Assembly: GCA_030549775.1 (NCBI GenBank)
Contig: CM060175.1
Location: 108,120,688-108,184,687, forward strand
Length of the DNA: 64,000 nucleotides
Direction of reading: 5' to 3'
Source: Tamarix chinensis
Taxonomy: Eukaryota > Streptophyta > Magnoliopsida > Caryophyllales > Tamaricaceae
Positions 38,046 through 50,751 of this stretch are shown one piece after another. How positions within the stretch are numbered: the first letter of the stretch is position 1; every line of letters starts with the position of its first letter. The translations under genes were made by a program, and so were the position numbers. The notes below the pieces were generated by a model. It had not been told where the DNA came from, did not search any database, and saw only the letters and a program-made list of their open reading frames with translations.

Positions 38046-41000
38046 TCAATCAACTTTTGCAGCTATAAGCCCTTCAATGGAGCCACAAAATGCAAATATA
38101 GAGGTAGCTAAACAAAATATATTGAATGCCTGAAGAATAACCCATTGTTGTGTCCATGCTCTAATATCACCCTGCACCATGTACATCTGCACAGGGAAGT
38201 ATATAGCTAATGGCCAGAAGTTTAATGCCCCAATGACACCGATAACTTGATTGAAGTAAGGGAAGGACATGGAGATGCCGGTCGTAGAAACAACATATAC
38301 GGTACGAAAACACAACCTGAAAAGATTCAAGCCAAAGCCTGGTAATAGGGGAATTCTGACATAATAGTGATGATTGATGAACCTACTGTTTGGAAACTTC
38401 GTAGCAAACCATTTATCTACGGAAGCAAACAATGGCTGGCTGAATATCTGAAAGGAAGAACAGTTACTGAATAAAGGTGGATCGGTGGATGTTATATGAA
38501 TGAGTGATATGATATGGCAATAATCATATTATTGATGATTAAAGTTGGCCTGACCTGGTAACTTCCTACTAAATGCAAGACAATGCAGGCATTAGCAAGA
38601 TCAATGAGCCAATATGGCTCATAGAATCCAAATCCTGTCAGGAGGTTCCCCGGTGTATCATCACCAAAGGCAGCATAACCAAACCCTCCGCATAAAAGAT
38701 AAAACAACGTTGTTATGACAACTGCTGTTGTTGACGCCTTCTTCATGGTTTCCCTTTCAGATGGAGGTGACTTCAATGTATCCTATATGTACATATATAT
38801 AGAAATTAGCATCATTCCGATCAATTTATGATCGAATTAATGTAAAAGATTTAATAGTCTGTAGTTACCTGGATCTCAATGAGAATTATTGAGTAGGGAT
38901 AAGCAAAAGCAATATCTCCAAGTGCTTGAGACACCAGCCATACTTTCTCAATTACTGAACTAGTTGCAACTCCTTTGATGCTACCTTGTATCCCACCATT
39001 TCCTAAAATCAAAATAAGATTATGGCTGTATATTCTTCTTTGAGACTTACCAGGTCTTGAAGCCTAGTAAATTAAGTATGGATATGAGCCAATAGTTGAC
39101 ACAAGGCAATATCACACTGCATATAAAAAATTAGTAGTATAGTTATTTAGCATAATTTATCATGGTCCACATATATAAGCTTATTGTCTATAAATGTAAC
39201 ATCTATAAACGTAACATAAGAATATGAATATATTTCTTGCAAAATATAGTCAAATAAATATTGGTAAATACCTACCTATGACTTTTGCAATCCCTAGTGC
39301 CAATCCAATGAAAGAATATGTGAAAGACATACTTGCAGCAACTATTGATAACCAATCCATGTTATGAAAATTTGGTGTTTGAGAGACTATTAGTTGAACG
39401 GCTCCAAATAGCAACATGTATAATGTATCTCCATAATCACATGCAGCATCATGGCCTTTGTCATGGTAACAATTAGATTGTTGAATTGCTCTGCAACAAA
39501 GATATACATAGATATTTATAGTATTTTGTCTAATAGAATGGAGCTACTGTACATTAAGTATTGATAATCACTTAGGTTTTGTTTGGATTAATGACTTCTA
39601 GGAGAAATTTTATATTAAAAAGGATTTATAAATTCTTCTGATCTAAATATGATGATATTGCACCATATACCCTAGTATTTTGATGAAATTACACTAGGTA
39701 CCCTTATCCCTTTTTGTTAGGATATTAAATGTTAATGTTTGTAAATACAAGGCATATAACAAAAAAGGAAAAGGGCATATGGTGTAATTTTACAAAAATA
39801 TGATGGTATATGGTGCAATATCTCAGTTCTTTTTTTTGGGTATCTTAAAATATAATGTAGATACTATTCAAAAGTTTTGAATATTCATGTTAGAATTTCA
39901 ATAAATGATTTTATAGTGTGTTCACATAGTCTCATTAGTATAAATAAGAAATTATTATGAATACTCTATCCAATTTCCATGTAAAAAAAATATCCAAAAA
40001 AATAATTCATCAAATTGTATTTCAAAACAATAGATTTGTATATATAGAATTTCAAAAGTGAATTGATTTTGAAATTTCATTATTTTTAAAATATTATCAT
40101 TTGTAAAAAAAAAATCATCTAATTGAAGCCTTATAGAAACTCCATATTCAAAAGGGAAAAAACACGGAAGATCCAATGGTGGTATTGAGATTAGAGTTTA
40201 CTTGTTTTGATCAATCTGATAAAGATTTAACTTGAATAATTTATTTAGTTAAATGAGTTGAGTCCAAGCCTGTCTTTTAGGTTTGTTTATTAAATGAGTT
40301 AAGCTCAAGCCCTGTGAGATTTATTCCATTCATTTACAAGCTAATGTTTATACATTGATTTACAACTACTAGTTTCAACTAAGTATTGTGTTATATGTTA
40401 TCGAATTGAGAGTAATCAAGGTACAAAGAGAGTCTATTATACAATTAGGTTTGATTTTATTTATTTATTTTTTCATAACCAAATTGAGATGAATCAACTT
40501 GTTTTAATCACTTAACTAGGAAAAACTTAAACGTTAATATTAGGCTCATTTAATAAATGAACCAACTCTTTAACACCATGTTCCTAACTAGGCCTAATTA
40601 TGTGTAATAATGTGAAATTATATTATTATATGTGTAATTAATTACATACAATATTGTAGGATAGTTTATGTCTTTAAATTTTTTTGAAGTGATTCAGTAG
40701 TATTTGCAATTTTGCAGTTAGACACGCTTTATTTTTAAAAGAATATTTTTATCTCTCAACTTTTAAGTTACACCTTGAAAGATATTCTTGTGAAATTTTA
40801 TGTGGGTTTTAAATGGGTAGAAATGTAAATATAGTATTTTTTGTGTGTATGTGTGTATGTGTGTTATCCAATTTGAATTTTATATGAAAAATATGTAATT
40901 AACGTATACTAGATGAAAATCTTGTCAAATATGTGCTAAAAATTCTAAACAAAATAAATTTAGTTTGTAAAGGAGTAAATATGAGGATATGGAAATTTTC

Positions 41001-44000
41001 ATGATTTTTGGAATAGTTTTGATATTTACGTTTTATAATTACCTTGTAAGCTTGTTAGTTCACAGTTAGGTCAATATTTTATATATCAACCATTTTTTAA
41101 ATTCATTAAATTTTAAATGTGACTTTAATATAATGTTAAGTGTTTCCATAAATTTTTATAATTTTATGAGCTTCTTTGTTATATTTTTTAAAATTTTAGC
41201 CTCTTTATTAATCTTTCCACCACTAAAAATAATCTATAAATCATAAAATTACTATTTACCCATGGAATTCCTTCCTTATACTTCCATAATTAGATTTTGC
41301 ATCAATTTGACCTTTGTCTCATTCATTCAACCATAATTTGTGCCAAAGTCACTTCATCATCCACCTTTCTTCACTTGCCTTCCCCATACTTAAACATAAC
41401 CTTGGACCTACAAGTCATCACCTCCTCTATGCCTTTGCTAATTTCTTGGTTTTTATAACTTCATTCAACCTAAATATACCCTACCACCTTACACACTCAA
41501 CCATCTTGTACTTTATCATTCAAGTGTATAACAAGTTACCTCTCCCCTTCTCTTGGCTACATATTTTTTTTAGTTAGTCCGTCCCCTTGTTATACCCCAT
41601 TTGGGTTTTGGGTTTTTAAGGAGAGGGAATAATATTTGGGAGCTAGGGCTTGTGGTGCTTCTTTATTTTATTTTTTTCTATTTTCCTTGAGAATGAGTAA
41701 CCCATATGATCCTACTAAATATGTAAAAATCATGTGATAATATATTTGGAGTTTCACTTAAGTGTAATTTATGTGTCCTTGTAATTTCATGAAAAATATG
41801 CATGCATCATACATTATTATTAATTTCTATAAATATGTGACTACGTGATTTTTATGTAAGAGCATGTAAAATTTATGTGGTTTAATATATGTATGATAAT
41901 ATGTTAGATTAGGGTTGTCTCTAGCAAATTAATTATAAATGTCTTATTGGGGTAGCTTAGCCAAGGGCATTATTATCCTTGATAATACATTATCTTGTAT
42001 TTTTGAGCCTACCATTAGATTCCTCACTTGTTTTTCTTAAATGTTAATTCATGATATATTAAGATTTGACCATGTTTAGATATAACTATAAATTATTTAA
42101 ATTTTGTATGTTCTAGGGGTATTTTTGTATTTTCATTTGAAATCTATAATTTTTCAGCATGTGTGTCTACTATATGTTATATTATGTCGAGCATGAGAAG
42201 CATGTGAAAAAGGGTATACTAGTTGTGCATGATTAAGTTTTTATGTACTAAATAGGCTTATTTGCATTTTAGGGGTAAAATGATAATTTTTTCTCTTATA
42301 AAATTTTCTAGAATTGTAATTTTATATTAAACTGACTATTTTAATTTTATTTATTCATACGATGAGTTTTTCTCAATTCTAATAACAATTGGTATTAAAG
42401 TGGAGAACTATTGTGTAAATAACATATAAGGACATTCTGGTCATTTACAACATGTAATGCCTATAATTGTGAATAATTAGACTAGGATGACCTTAATGAG
42501 TTCCTAGGTACAACTCAGTGTTGATTTTAAATTTTTCTTGGATTTTTGAACTTAGGGTTGCCTTGAATAATTAAAAAAAGTGTTAAGTATGTAATTGAAA
42601 TCATTGTGCATTATGTGATATTTTGTGATCATATTATTAAGATATTAATATTTAAATTGGAAGATATCAAGATTTGATAATGGTTTCTCTTTAGGGTTAT
42701 CTACCTTAGAGACGAGGTAGGATCCCTTGATTTTCTTTAATGGTTTCGGAAAATGCCTCGACATTCTAACTAAGACCCTAATATACTCTATAGATGACCT
42801 ACAGATCCTATAGGAGGTGTTAATACTTAAGGATTAGGTGTCCTAGGATGGGAAGATACCATGTTATCTTATTACGCTAGTATGACCGAAGTATTTATAC
42901 ACCTCTAGGTTAGAAGCTAGGAGGATACTATATTATCTAGGTGAGCTGGTATGATCGGTGCATTTTATATATCTCTAGTTTGTTATTGAATCCCATAGAA
43001 TAATTAAAAATAGAAGTATCTATTATATAATGATTTAAATGTATTGTTGTAGTTGGTTGGTTTGATAGTTGCCTTCATGTACTACTTGATTTTGGTATGT
43101 TAGGTTATTAGTTACCTTTATACACTATTTAGATTTGACATATTGGTTGGTAATTGTCTTAGTATTTTATTCTCATGTTATAAGTGGTATAGAGGTGGTT
43201 ATTGAAAATTACCTTAATAATGGTGTGGTGTTTTTCTTTCATGGGATACTCTTAGTATAATGAGATTAATGAAATAGTTGTAATATGGTGAAGTTTGATG
43301 TGATGAGACTGTGGCATATAGTATGATTTGCATTTTGGCATGAATTTGGCTCTTCATTATGGTATGTACTATTTGATATGTTATGCCATGATACTTTGTG
43401 TTACCCTCTATATGCTTATTGCGATATTTATATGCTTAGTGTTGTGTAGTAGTTTACTCAGTATTATTATACTGATGGATTCTATTTTTTAGTCCCCTAC
43501 CTATTCAATGGAGAATTTTTACCTTGCATGAGCACTTTGAAGATATGATTTAATAGATTTTGGTATAGGCTAATAGTTAGGACTATTTGGTGTCTACTCT
43601 AGCATCTTTTAATCCAGATATCCCTTAGACTTTTATGTCCCTTTCTGTATTTCTTTATCTTATCAGTTGTAACTCATATGCTTGATCTTTTGCTATCATA
43701 ATAATTTAATATTGTAATAAAATCTCTATCTACTTCTTACCCATTGTTGTTCTTAATATAAGAAGATAATTTTTTTCTCCTTAACACTTAGTATAATAAA
43801 AGTAAATGAACAAGACTTATACTAAGTGTGATATTAATACCCTACATCTTTAACAATTTAGCTTCTACAATTAACTCTTTTTTTTAAAAAAAAAGTTAAG
43901 TATATAAAATTGGGGTGTTACAAACTCGGTCTATCATTTTTTCTATGAGCTAGTGAGTCTTGGTTTCCTTATAGTCCTACTTCCATAGGAAAGTGGGGCT

Positions 44001-47000
44001 ATACCTTAGACCTTAAGAGTTATTTATATATAGAAGTATGTGTATAAATATGGAGGCCTAATTTGTGAATGAAAAAATTGATCTAAATTAATAGTACATT
44101 TTAATAAGTCTAAATAACAACCAAATTACATAATTAATAATCATTTAATAATAAAAATAATACTAAAGATGAGTTTTCACTCATTTTTTTGTTCCATGCC
44201 ACCTAAAGATGAGACTCAGGCTTGTATTCTTACACATTAGCCTTATTATTTTGTTTTAGAAAAAAAGGGTTGTTTCAAGAGAGCCATATTGCACAAAAGG
44301 AATTTTGATGAGATAACATTGATGCTAGGGGCACATATAGATTATTGGGGTTTGATTCTCATTAAGAGTGTAGACGACTCTTTCAAAGACAAAAAATCAC
44401 AACAGTAACATCCTGACCCAATATTATTTATCGGCGGTTACTTGAAGTACTTCTAGAATCAATAACTCATCCCACAAATCAACATAAGCCCTTTTGAGCA
44501 TGTTTTATCTTCTCTCACAACTTTTCAAAAAACTTTTGGGGAGGTCGCTCATCATTAAACCATTCAAAGCTAAATACGCTTAATTATGGAGTTCTCTAGT
44601 GACATATTGTTTTTAAAATAAGTTGCACCTTATTAATATAGGTATTCATATCACTCTTTTTAAGCCTCGTTTATTTATCATAACTTGGAGTTAGGGATGT
44701 CAATCAGACGAGTTTTACCTGAAGTCATATGGGTTTTATTCATTGGATATATAAATAGATATGGATAAACGGATATAGAGGAAGGAGAGAAATATCCATT
44801 GGATTTGAGTATGGATATGGGTAAGGGACCCCAAATCCATACTCGTAGCAGCATTCATTTACCCAATATGAAATTACAGTTTTAACCTTCATTTATATAA
44901 CCTTTAATATATTTTCTAAGACTAAAAGTAAAAATATAATTAAACTCTAACAATCTAAGTATATCATTCTAACAATGAATGGTTTTTATTTTAAGCTTGA
45001 TAGATTTTACCCGAAAATGGATATGGATATGGATATAGAAGATGGAAAAAATGCCCACTAGATTTGGAAACGGATATGGGTATAGGTTTTCTTATTGAGT
45101 TTGGGTAATGGATAGGGGATACTTGATCTGTTGGCATCCCTACTTTGAGTATTACATACAACCCCACTCAAAGAGCATAGCATCCTCGTTGTGATACTTG
45201 ATCCGTTGGCATCCCTACTTTGAGTATTACATACAACCCCACTCAAAGAGCATAGCATCCTCGTTGTGCTTTAACCACCAGCTATCTTATTATTGTAAAT
45301 CTCTAAAATTGTCCTGATAGGCAGCTTACTAGCTTATTCAAGTTCATCTTGCGGTTGTAGTTTTGCTTATATACTATTTTTAACACCCCAACCTTACACT
45401 AGTTGTAGGTAGTTACTTAGAATTCTTTTGGCATTGATGATTGACTCTAAAGGTCAACATAAATCTTTATTACCATGCTTTATCTATACTCACATGCTTA
45501 ACTAGTGGAGTTTTCCAAGGACAAACTTCCTAAAAATAAGGTGCATCATGTTAATATAGGCATTCATTGTGATACCCCATCTTTTTTGTGAATTTGTCGA
45601 ATGAGAAATTATGGCATTTATTGAGGTTGATTTTGATTTGGGGCTATAATTGAATTTTGAGAAAATTTGGATTTGAATAAGCTTTGAAAATTTTATAACT
45701 TGAGTTTTAGGCAGACCGATTGATTCATTCGTCATTCTAGCCAAATAGTTTTACTCGATCAAACCAATCGATTAGTTAGGGGGAACCGATTAACTAGTTT
45801 TTTGAGTTAAGTATATTTTTAAAACTCATTTTTTTGAAAAATTTCTTATACTAAAATAGAACCTTGATAACCCCATTCCAAATTATTCTTAAATATTTTT
45901 AGCCTTTCTTATCATGCATCTGCCTCAAACTAATCTAAGAAGTTCAATTGGGATAATTGAGGACGAAGGTAACCTCAACTTTATCATCTTCCATCTCTCT
46001 CCTCTGCACACTTCTAGAATCATTGCTTTAATTTCAGGCCTATTTCTGCTTAGTTGGGATATTCCTTCCACACTAATTTTTTATTTTCCCTCTTGTGTTT
46101 GAAATTTCTAGGCTAAATCGACATGCACCTCTCGATAATCACCATTTTAGCTTTGGAAGAGAGGTTGGCATATATGGGACAAAATCTTCCTGTTTAACTC
46201 AAATTTGAATGGTAAGAATTAGGGTTTTTTGATTTGTACTTGACCACACTCATGATTGTATTGATTTGTTGGCTATAAATAGCCCTAATTTCCCCTTCTA
46301 TTAACCTTTCTTTTAGCCACTGAAATAGTCCAACTCCCTCTGACTGTGTGATATTTTTCTTAAAATTCAAGTCTTAATTGGTTCTCTTCCACTTTTCAAA
46401 TCCTTTCAATTGCTCCTTCTTATTTATCTTTGAACAAGGGAATGTTAGATTTAAGAGAGAGTTTATGCACTTTTTTAGACGAGATCCCCTCTATTTTTTC
46501 TTATCTTAGTAAGGCATTTTCTTCTTCTAATTTGAGCTTCGATTTATGAAAGTATGCATTGAAATTATGAAGATTTGACTCTGTTTTTAAGGTTTTGAAA
46601 GTTTAGGATTTTTACAGGTTGAGTTTTCTTAATTGAAGGAAGTTTTGTTTGCATCAAGTAAGTCATTATTACTTCTAAAATGTGAATTGGTTAAGCATGT
46701 GTGCTTTGAAATCTTTAAAGTCATGATTTTACATGTTGGCATACGTATTTGTTTTTTAGATTTGGTACTGGAGGATTAAGTTATAAATTTTGAGACGAAT
46801 GCATGATTTTAAGGGAAAACCAGGTTGTTTTGACTAATTGTGAAATATGCAACTATTGTAAGCTAGAAAGTGTTAATGTGATGCTGGCCCATGCTTCAAT
46901 TTGGTATGGTAGGGTTTTTTAAGTATGATATGCATGAAAATGCCTGTTCTATTTTATTTGATGACAAATCGATCGACTGGTTAGGTCCAACCAATCGAAT

Positions 47001-50000
47001 AGTCCTTAGAGTAGTTGACTCGTCGACCCAACCCATCGACTAGTAAGTTTGTGGTGACCTTGGTCTTACTCTCTATCCATCGTCGGTTTGGCGTAATTGA
47101 TCAACTAGTCTATGAATAATTGATTGTTTTGTCCAAACTGATCGACCAGTTTGAGAGAACCCTAAGCTTGGCCGAGCCAAACCAATTAACTAATCGACCC
47201 AAACCGATCAATCAGTTGGTACAACCGATCAACTAGTTCGACTAGCTTATGTGATCTTGGTTTCTTGACTTAGATATGCTTTGAGATTGTGCCTAACACT
47301 ATTATTTGACTATTTAATAGGTAAAATACATTTGTTGACATGAATTAACAATCTAATAGAAAGATTAAATGAATCATGACTCATGATATACTTAATGGTC
47401 ATTGTAAAAGTCTTGATGGGTAAACCCAAGAATATATTTGATGGCTCGAAAAAGGGAAAGGAAATCCATTGACTGGATTAATCTCATGAAATTGATTATT
47501 TTTTAGTAAGCATTAATGTAAATTCCACACATAGTTGGGAATAGTAAGGGTTAATATGGAATGAGCATATAGATGTCGTTTGTATATTGTGTGGGTCTTG
47601 TGTGAACACATAACCTTAAGAATAATGTAGTAATTATGTAAAGTGAAAGACAAATCGAGCTATGTATGAGTCTGAGTTACCCAATCCTCGATTAGCTGCT
47701 AGGGATTAGTCTTCTTTCGGGCGCTATTGGAGTCTTCAGGCTTTGCCTTTGGGTAGGATTCTAGTAGATCCTAGTGCCTTACTTACTCCAAATACTGATG
47801 ATGTACTAGAGGTTATCGATACTAAAGGGTCGGGTTACCTATGTGGTTATTGGATTTAGCCTGGACTTATGTCCATTGGTGGTTACTTGGCTTCGGCCTG
47901 GACTTTTTGTCCCTTGGTTTGGATAGGCTTCCATGATATGTAATACCATAGGATGGTGCACAATCCATCTCTCAATGATAATGATAAACATTAGAATGAG
48001 TATTTGGATAATAATTGGAGTAAGTATTTCAAATAAAATGGTGGTTAAAGAGAAATTTAGAGTAGAAGAAAAGAAACATTAATGTGAAAGATGGCCTATA
48101 GAGAACTTGTTTTCCGAATGAATGTAACCTTACTATTAATCAAATCATTCTACTTGAAGCATACATACCGACGTCCATGATGTAGTACTAGGGTGTTGAG
48201 CATGATTAGTCGTATGTGGTACGAACCTTATATGCCCAATGTGATCAAGAAAGAACATGTATCTTGTTTTTATGAAGTATGCATAAACTGTTCATATGTC
48301 TTATATGTATGAGTATCTTGTGTGTTGGTAGATCTATTGAGGCGGTACTTGGCTTACTCGGTATAAAGTGTACTTACGTGCCCATTTGCTCAATCATCTA
48401 CTCATTTCCACGAGTAGAGGGCCATGTATAAGTTTTTGGAAGGGCCAGTAGTTGGTTAATCTCGTGTGGGGCATGGGTTTTAAAAGCGTGGACATCCGAA
48501 GATTCTGAAAGGTCATTGATGGCCCAGAGTATAGGGTTTCACTGTATTTTGGTTTTCTATAATTTCAACCCAATATTCTAGTTAATTTTTCTTTCTCGTA
48601 TACTTGAATATTGCAGACTGCTGAGGTCTTGTACTTGGAAGTTTTCTTTTTATATCATCTAACCAATTTTAGCGCACTCTGCTATAAGTTTGTTTGTTTT
48701 TTTCTTAGCCTTGTGTCTAGCATGGGACGAGTAGCTAACACCTATCCTATGTTAGGTACAACGGTTATACCCTATTTTTCCTAAGTATTTATTAGCTTTC
48801 TATTTTCGCAATGTTTTTAAAATAATATTTTTTGATAGTAAAAAAATGGAGGTATTATAGTCATAGTAATCCTTTTTAAGCCTCAGTCATTTATCACATA
48901 ACTTGCGGTATTATAACAATAAGTTTTAAATTTTTACCATTATCCTTTTCCTTTCATCTATTGAATACTAATTATTCTTTATCATTCAATAGTCATAAAG
49001 TTAGTTTCTTGGCTTCTAAAAACAAGTCTATTGCAAATAGGGCGAATGTAACTTGGTTCAATTCATAAAATGAACCAAACCAAACTATAATTTATGATTT
49101 AGGCTTGGATATACACGATTTAGAATTATTGAAAACTATATGGTTATGAATTAAAAAAATTAAATTATAGTTCATAAACTTATATATGGTAATATCACCG
49201 TCAAATGGGATATTATTCGTCATAATCCTTGCCGAGCTATATTGTAGGTATGTGTATTTTAAGTATTCCTTTTCTATATTAAGATTTTTGTCTTAATTAT
49301 ATCTCACAAAGTACCCATGCTTACTTTTTTTCCTTCTTGTCATTTATATTCCTATAGTAGTTAAAGAGTTGATTGATAAATATTGTACAATTAGCACATC
49401 GATACATACATACATCCATATATATAATTCATGAGATATTATAATAAAAAATAATATTTCTCAATTAAAATTTAGTATTGATTGTTCATTAATTTTAATT
49501 CTCGTATGAATTTAAAGCAAATTTAAGTAATTATTTTTTTCATATTTAAAATGCATAGACCGTAAATTGAACCATATTGTATTGCACCGTAAAATACTAA
49601 TATGTGTTGGTTTGAATCATTCAGAAAATAATCTTGTTTGGTTTAAGAGTTTTCCAAAATATAAAAATATGAATTTTTTTGTTTGCAATTAAAATCGAAC
49701 CAAATCAGACCGCACCTAACCATCCTTAATTGCCAAGGAGATTAATAATAAATTAACATCAGGACATACCTCATGCTGATAGCAGAGGTGATGGTATATG
49801 CGACTCCTAATCCGTATAGATTTGCATAAATAAATAGGCCACAAACCCGTCCATTCTTGTCTCCTGGAGTTTCAGTAGAATCATATTAATTCGGAAAGGA
49901 GGATGCAAACAAGTATTCTATGCAGTCATTATTATGTAAGCTAGTATTTTGACAGATACACTTCAAAATCTAAAACTCACCTAGATTGAGTTGAACAGCC

Positions 50001-50217
50001 TCGACGTAGGAACAATTTCGATTAGGCCCTAATTCAGGGTCCGGGTACATGTAGCTATCACAAAGGAGGAAAGCTGATACAAGAGTGACCATTGCAAACA
50101 ATAGCATACACAATGGACCCGCAACCCATCCTAGCTGAGCCATGCACCATGCCAAGGACAACACCCCTGACCCAATCACTCCGGTTATTATATGTGCGAC
50201 TGCTGTCCCTATGTTGC
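38046..50217 (-). CDS. AAP7: Amino acid permease, AAP7-like (first coding exon not found)
   Basis: Exons in transcript order are 50217-49981, 49863-49770, 39490-39276, 39002-38869, 38782-38555 and 38447-38046. All borders fit GT-AG, and the phases close to 435 residues plus TGA. Landmarks are AHIITGVIGSGVLSLAW (first helix), SNCYHDKGHDAACDYGD, PNFHNMDWLSIVAASMSF, ALGDIAFAYPYSIILIEIQ, ASTTAVVITTLFYLLCGGFG, GNLLTGFGFYEPYWLIDLAN and FWPLAIYFPVQMYM. These belong to the AAAP/AAP family of plasma-membrane proton/amino-acid symporters with 10-11 helices. The THI/GVIG and NLYG..AYTIT variants recall the AAP7 branch, a call made from memory. The family has about 460-485 residues, so about 30-45 N-terminal residues are missing. 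They must lie upstream, since the acceptor CTACAG at 50223-50218 opens in mid-codon. An in-frame ATG at 50251 could instead give a short alternative N-terminus. The intron at 39491-49769 is 10.3 kb and full of transposons; the other visible introns are 86-273 bp. No stop or frameshift is seen in the exons. Confidence 0.88.
39491..41587. other. Proximal part of the giant permease intron
   Basis: AT-rich intron sequence without coding potential. A (GTGTAT)n patch lies near 40845. No element ends recognised. Confidence 0.45.
41588..43922. mobile_element. LTR-like repeat inside the permease intron
   Basis: Starts TGTTATACCCC and ends TTGGGGTGTTACA: inverted ends of the same type as the other LTRs here. 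No internal gag or pol and no convincing 5-bp duplication (CCCCT left, AACTC right), so the element may be truncated or rearranged. Landmarks such as 'CCTATAGGAGGTGTTAATACTTAAGG' near 42800 resemble the reverse of words in the 27538-32071 LTR, suggesting a related family. Confidence 0.6.
44692..45142. mobile_element. hAT-type MITE inside the Cassandra 3' LTR
   Basis: Ends TAGGGATGTCAA and TTGGCATCCCTA are inverted repeats with one mismatch. The 8-bp flanks are CTTGGAGT (44684-44691) and CTTTGAGT (45143-45150), a one-base-diverged target duplication. The 451-bp body is made of GGATATGGATA and GGGTAAT-like words. No coding capacity. Confidence 0.82.
45121..45270. repeat. 75-bp tandem duplication, two copies
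   Basis: 45121-45195 and 45196-45270 differ at about two positions. The unit spans the right end of the hAT MITE, the end of the Cassandra 3' LTR and part of its internal region, so it arose after both insertions. Confidence 0.95.
45568..48859. mobile_element. 3.3-kb solo-LTR-like element inside the Cassandra 5' LTR
   Basis: Starts TGTGATACCCC and ends GGAGGTATTATA, a decayed form of the usual GGGGTATTACA. Flanks TTCAT (45563-45567) and GTCAT (48860-48864) match at four of five positions. When it is removed the two Cassandra halves join into the order seen in the other copy (...ATTCATA...TTTTTAAGCCTC). It holds clusters of ACCGATCGACTAGTT-like words at 45715-45800 and 46970-47250. A relative is at 9292-10200. 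No gag or pol. Confidence 0.75.
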
Positions 50218-50522
50218 CTGTAGATTCATACAAAGTGACAGAAGACAACATTAGCTTTGTATCAAAATTAGGGTACGAAGCAACCGTTCATTTATCGAGT
50301 CATATTCACACTTTTCACAGACATGCATCGTACATTCTAAGAACGAGACATATTGTTAATATATATTTTTTGTCTTTATACAATTATTGTTATTATTTTA
50401 TAAATAAAGTATTTTATATTATATTATATTTTATATATATTAATACTTAGTGTAGTCCATATTAAATTAGATATAAAGTTTAGCCATAAAGCTCATATTG
50501 TATGGTAATATATTAATAATCT

Positions 50523-50695
50523 ATTAGACTACGTCAAAATGTAAATAATCTGTTACTTTTACTCATTAGTAGTTAGCATATTCTCTTGATTTAGTCAAGC
50601 AGATATATAGCCATAATTGTAGCCTACAGCTTCTCGGATAACGTTGTATATAATCCACTACAACTAAATGAGAACCAGGTCGAACAATTCTTTCA
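50523..50695 (+). repeat. 5' LTR of the young Copia element
   Basis: 173 bp, from ATTAGACTACG to AATTCTTTCA. Unusually short for a Copia LTR. Contains TATATAGCC and TTGTATATAATCC as TATA-like candidates. Confidence 0.95.
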
Positions 50696-50707
50696 TGGTA
50701 TCAGAGC
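50696..50707 (+). other. Primer-binding site, initiator-Met tRNA
   Basis: Exact TGGTATCAGAGC directly after the 5' LTR. Confidence 0.95.
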
Positions 50708-50751
50708 TTCTTCTGCCCTAGCTGTCAAAACCCATTCTTCATTCGTTCACC

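Larger units (their letters stand above)
44404..48915 (-). mobile_element. Full-length Cassandra TRIM element with two nested insertions
   Basis: Read on the minus strand. The 5' LTR is 48915-45379, interrupted by a 3.3-kb LTR. The internal region of about 220 bp (45378-45157) follows, then the 3' LTR 45156-44404, interrupted by a hAT MITE. Without insertions the LTRs are about 240 and 294 bp. The internal region starts with TAGTATATAAGC, an 8/12 match to the initiator-Met primer site, and ends with the G-rich GAGTGGGGTTG just before the 3' LTR start TGTAATACTC. Flanking duplications are ACAAC (44399-44403) and ACAAT (48916-48920). Both LTRs carry reversed 5S-like sequence: 44531-44596 (GGAGTTC...GCTTAATTATGGAG on the plus strand) and about 45441-45518 (GCTTAACTAGTGGAGTT). 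No protein is encoded, as usual for TRIMs. Confidence 0.75.

Noticed and set aside
41588..43922. Complete solo LTR with target duplication
   Set aside because: The terminal motifs are good, but the flanks CCCCT and AACTC do not match, so I call it LTR-like only.
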